The notes beneath the pieces were generated by a model, which was not told the origin of the DNA, searched no databases, and saw nothing but the letters and a program-made list of their open reading frames with translations. A stretch of 13,368 nucleotides of DNA from positions 1-13,368 of the forward strand of contig JAIVIG010000053.1 in assembly GCA_020200675.1 (NCBI GenBank). Direction: 5' to 3'. Source of the stretch: Actinomycetota bacterium. GTDB lineage: Bacteria > Actinomycetota > Rubrobacteria > Rubrobacterales > Rubrobacteraceae. A program made the position numbers and the translations under genes. Positions 13,185 through 13,368 of the stretch are shown here, piece by piece (within the stretch, counting starts at the first letter, position 1; each line of letters opens with the position of its first letter).

Positions 13185-13190
13185 AATATA
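13185..13190 (-). promoter_or_regulatory. Putative -10 box of the 66-residue gene (leaderless)
   Basis: On the minus strand TATATT ends 6 nt before ATG 13178, so transcription would begin at or next to the A of ATG. The region 17 nt upstream (TAGTTA) is a weak -35. Confidence 0.5.
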
Positions 13191-13272
13191 CAGCGCGGGT
13201 GAGCGTCTAACTACTCGGTACGTACGAACTCTCTACGCAGTTTACAGGCGACCAGGTGTCAGAGGTCGGTGA

Positions 13273-13290
13273 CTAGTAGTACACCACTAG
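13273..13290. promoter_or_regulatory. Operator-like palindrome 1
   Basis: CTAGTAGTACACCACTAG is an 18-bp near-perfect inverted repeat with a central AC and one mismatched pair. Its core TAGTACACCA matches the two sites further downstream except for one base. It lies about 70 nt before the GTG of the gene at the right edge. Confidence 0.6.
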
Positions 13291-13294
13291 GGTT

Positions 13295-13300
13295 TTGACG
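13295..13300 (+). promoter_or_regulatory. Putative -35 hexamer of the gene at the right edge
   Basis: TTGACG matches TTGACA in five of six positions. At 17-nt spacing the -10 would be TACACC (13318-13323), a poor match that overlaps the operator-like repeats. TATACG at 13303-13308 is too close to serve as its partner. Confidence 0.4.
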
Positions 13301-13312
13301 CATATACGGTCT

Positions 13313-13338
13313 CGTGGTACACCACGTGGTACACCAGC
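13313..13338. promoter_or_regulatory. Tandem operator-like sites 2 and 3
   Basis: CGTGGTACACCACG (13313-13326) is a 6-bp inverted repeat around a central AC. A second copy, CGTGGTACACCAGC (13325-13338), follows with a 12-bp period. Both contain TGGTACACCA, also the core of the site at 13273. A TTGACG hexamer at 13295-13300 would place a -10 at 13318-13323, inside site 2, so a bound repressor would block the promoter. Such arrays are usual for autoregulators such as GntR-type or antitoxin proteins; which one is not shown. Confidence 0.6.
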
Positions 13339-13361
13339 CCGAAACGCGGGAGGTGCCAACC

Positions 13362-13368
13362 GTGAAGA
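13362..13368 (+). CDS. Start of a gene cut by the right edge
   Basis: GTG AAG A follows a good ribosome binding site, GGGAGGTG at 13348-13355, with 6-nt spacing. Only the first two codons lie in the window, so the product cannot be named. The repeated palindromes just upstream suggest that this gene encodes, or is controlled by, a DNA-binding regulator. Confidence 0.5.

Noticed and set aside
1..13368. CRISPR array, insertion sequence ends or attachment sites
   Set aside because: I found no regularly spaced repeats, no transposase or integrase reading frame, and no flanking direct repeats around the broken genes.

Overview
The window is GC-rich chromosomal DNA from what looks like an actinobacterium. 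I lean towards Rubrobacter or a close relative, because of the codon bias, the actinobacterial-type succinate-semialdehyde dehydrogenase and the mix of families. This is inferred from the sequence alone and no search was run. I saw no rRNA, tRNA, CRISPR array or intact insertion sequence.

Region 1 (1-4544, + strand) is a run of co-directional genes, most with their own ribosome binding site: a partial small membrane protein, a DUF302 protein, two half-size YeeE/YedE-type (thiosulfate/sulfur transport) membrane proteins, a broken metallo-beta-lactamase/rhodanese gene, a DUF2243 membrane protein, a TauE/SafE exporter and a DUF442 protein with a rhodanese-length cysteine loop. Together they resemble a persulfide/thiosulfate handling island: import, a (now damaged) persulfide dioxygenase-type enzyme, sulfur transfer, and export of sulfite or organosulfonates. 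The central enzyme has lost half of its metal-binding domain and the end of its second rhodanese domain.

Region 2 (4545-4957) is a gene-poor stretch between convergent genes and holds a long-loop inverted repeat.

Region 3 (4958-8979, - strand) reads from right to left as one probable operon: queG (epoxyqueuosine reductase), a membrane-anchored J-domain protein, a broken META-domain lipoprotein, and an ACE-like M2 metallopeptidase without a signal peptide. A MarR-type regulator diverges from queG.

Region 4 (9050-12567, + strand) contains marR, a remnant of a GGDEF gene on the opposite strand, a TATAAT promoter, an NAD(P)-dependent succinate-semialdehyde dehydrogenase (gabD-like), and a translationally overlapping pair of small polytopic membrane proteins.

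Region 5 (12568-13368) holds a minus-strand pair: a 66-residue protein and an overlapping nucleotidyltransferase-like gene with two apparent frameshifts. Beyond it is an unusual promoter/operator region with three TGGTACACCA-type sites in front of a gene that begins at the right edge.

Two themes cut across the window. Four genes are decayed or frameshifted within 13 kb, which means either true gene decay or a draft-quality assembly. Several genes start 6-10 nt after a TANNNT -10 box with no Shine-Dalgarno sequence, which suggests leaderless mRNAs.
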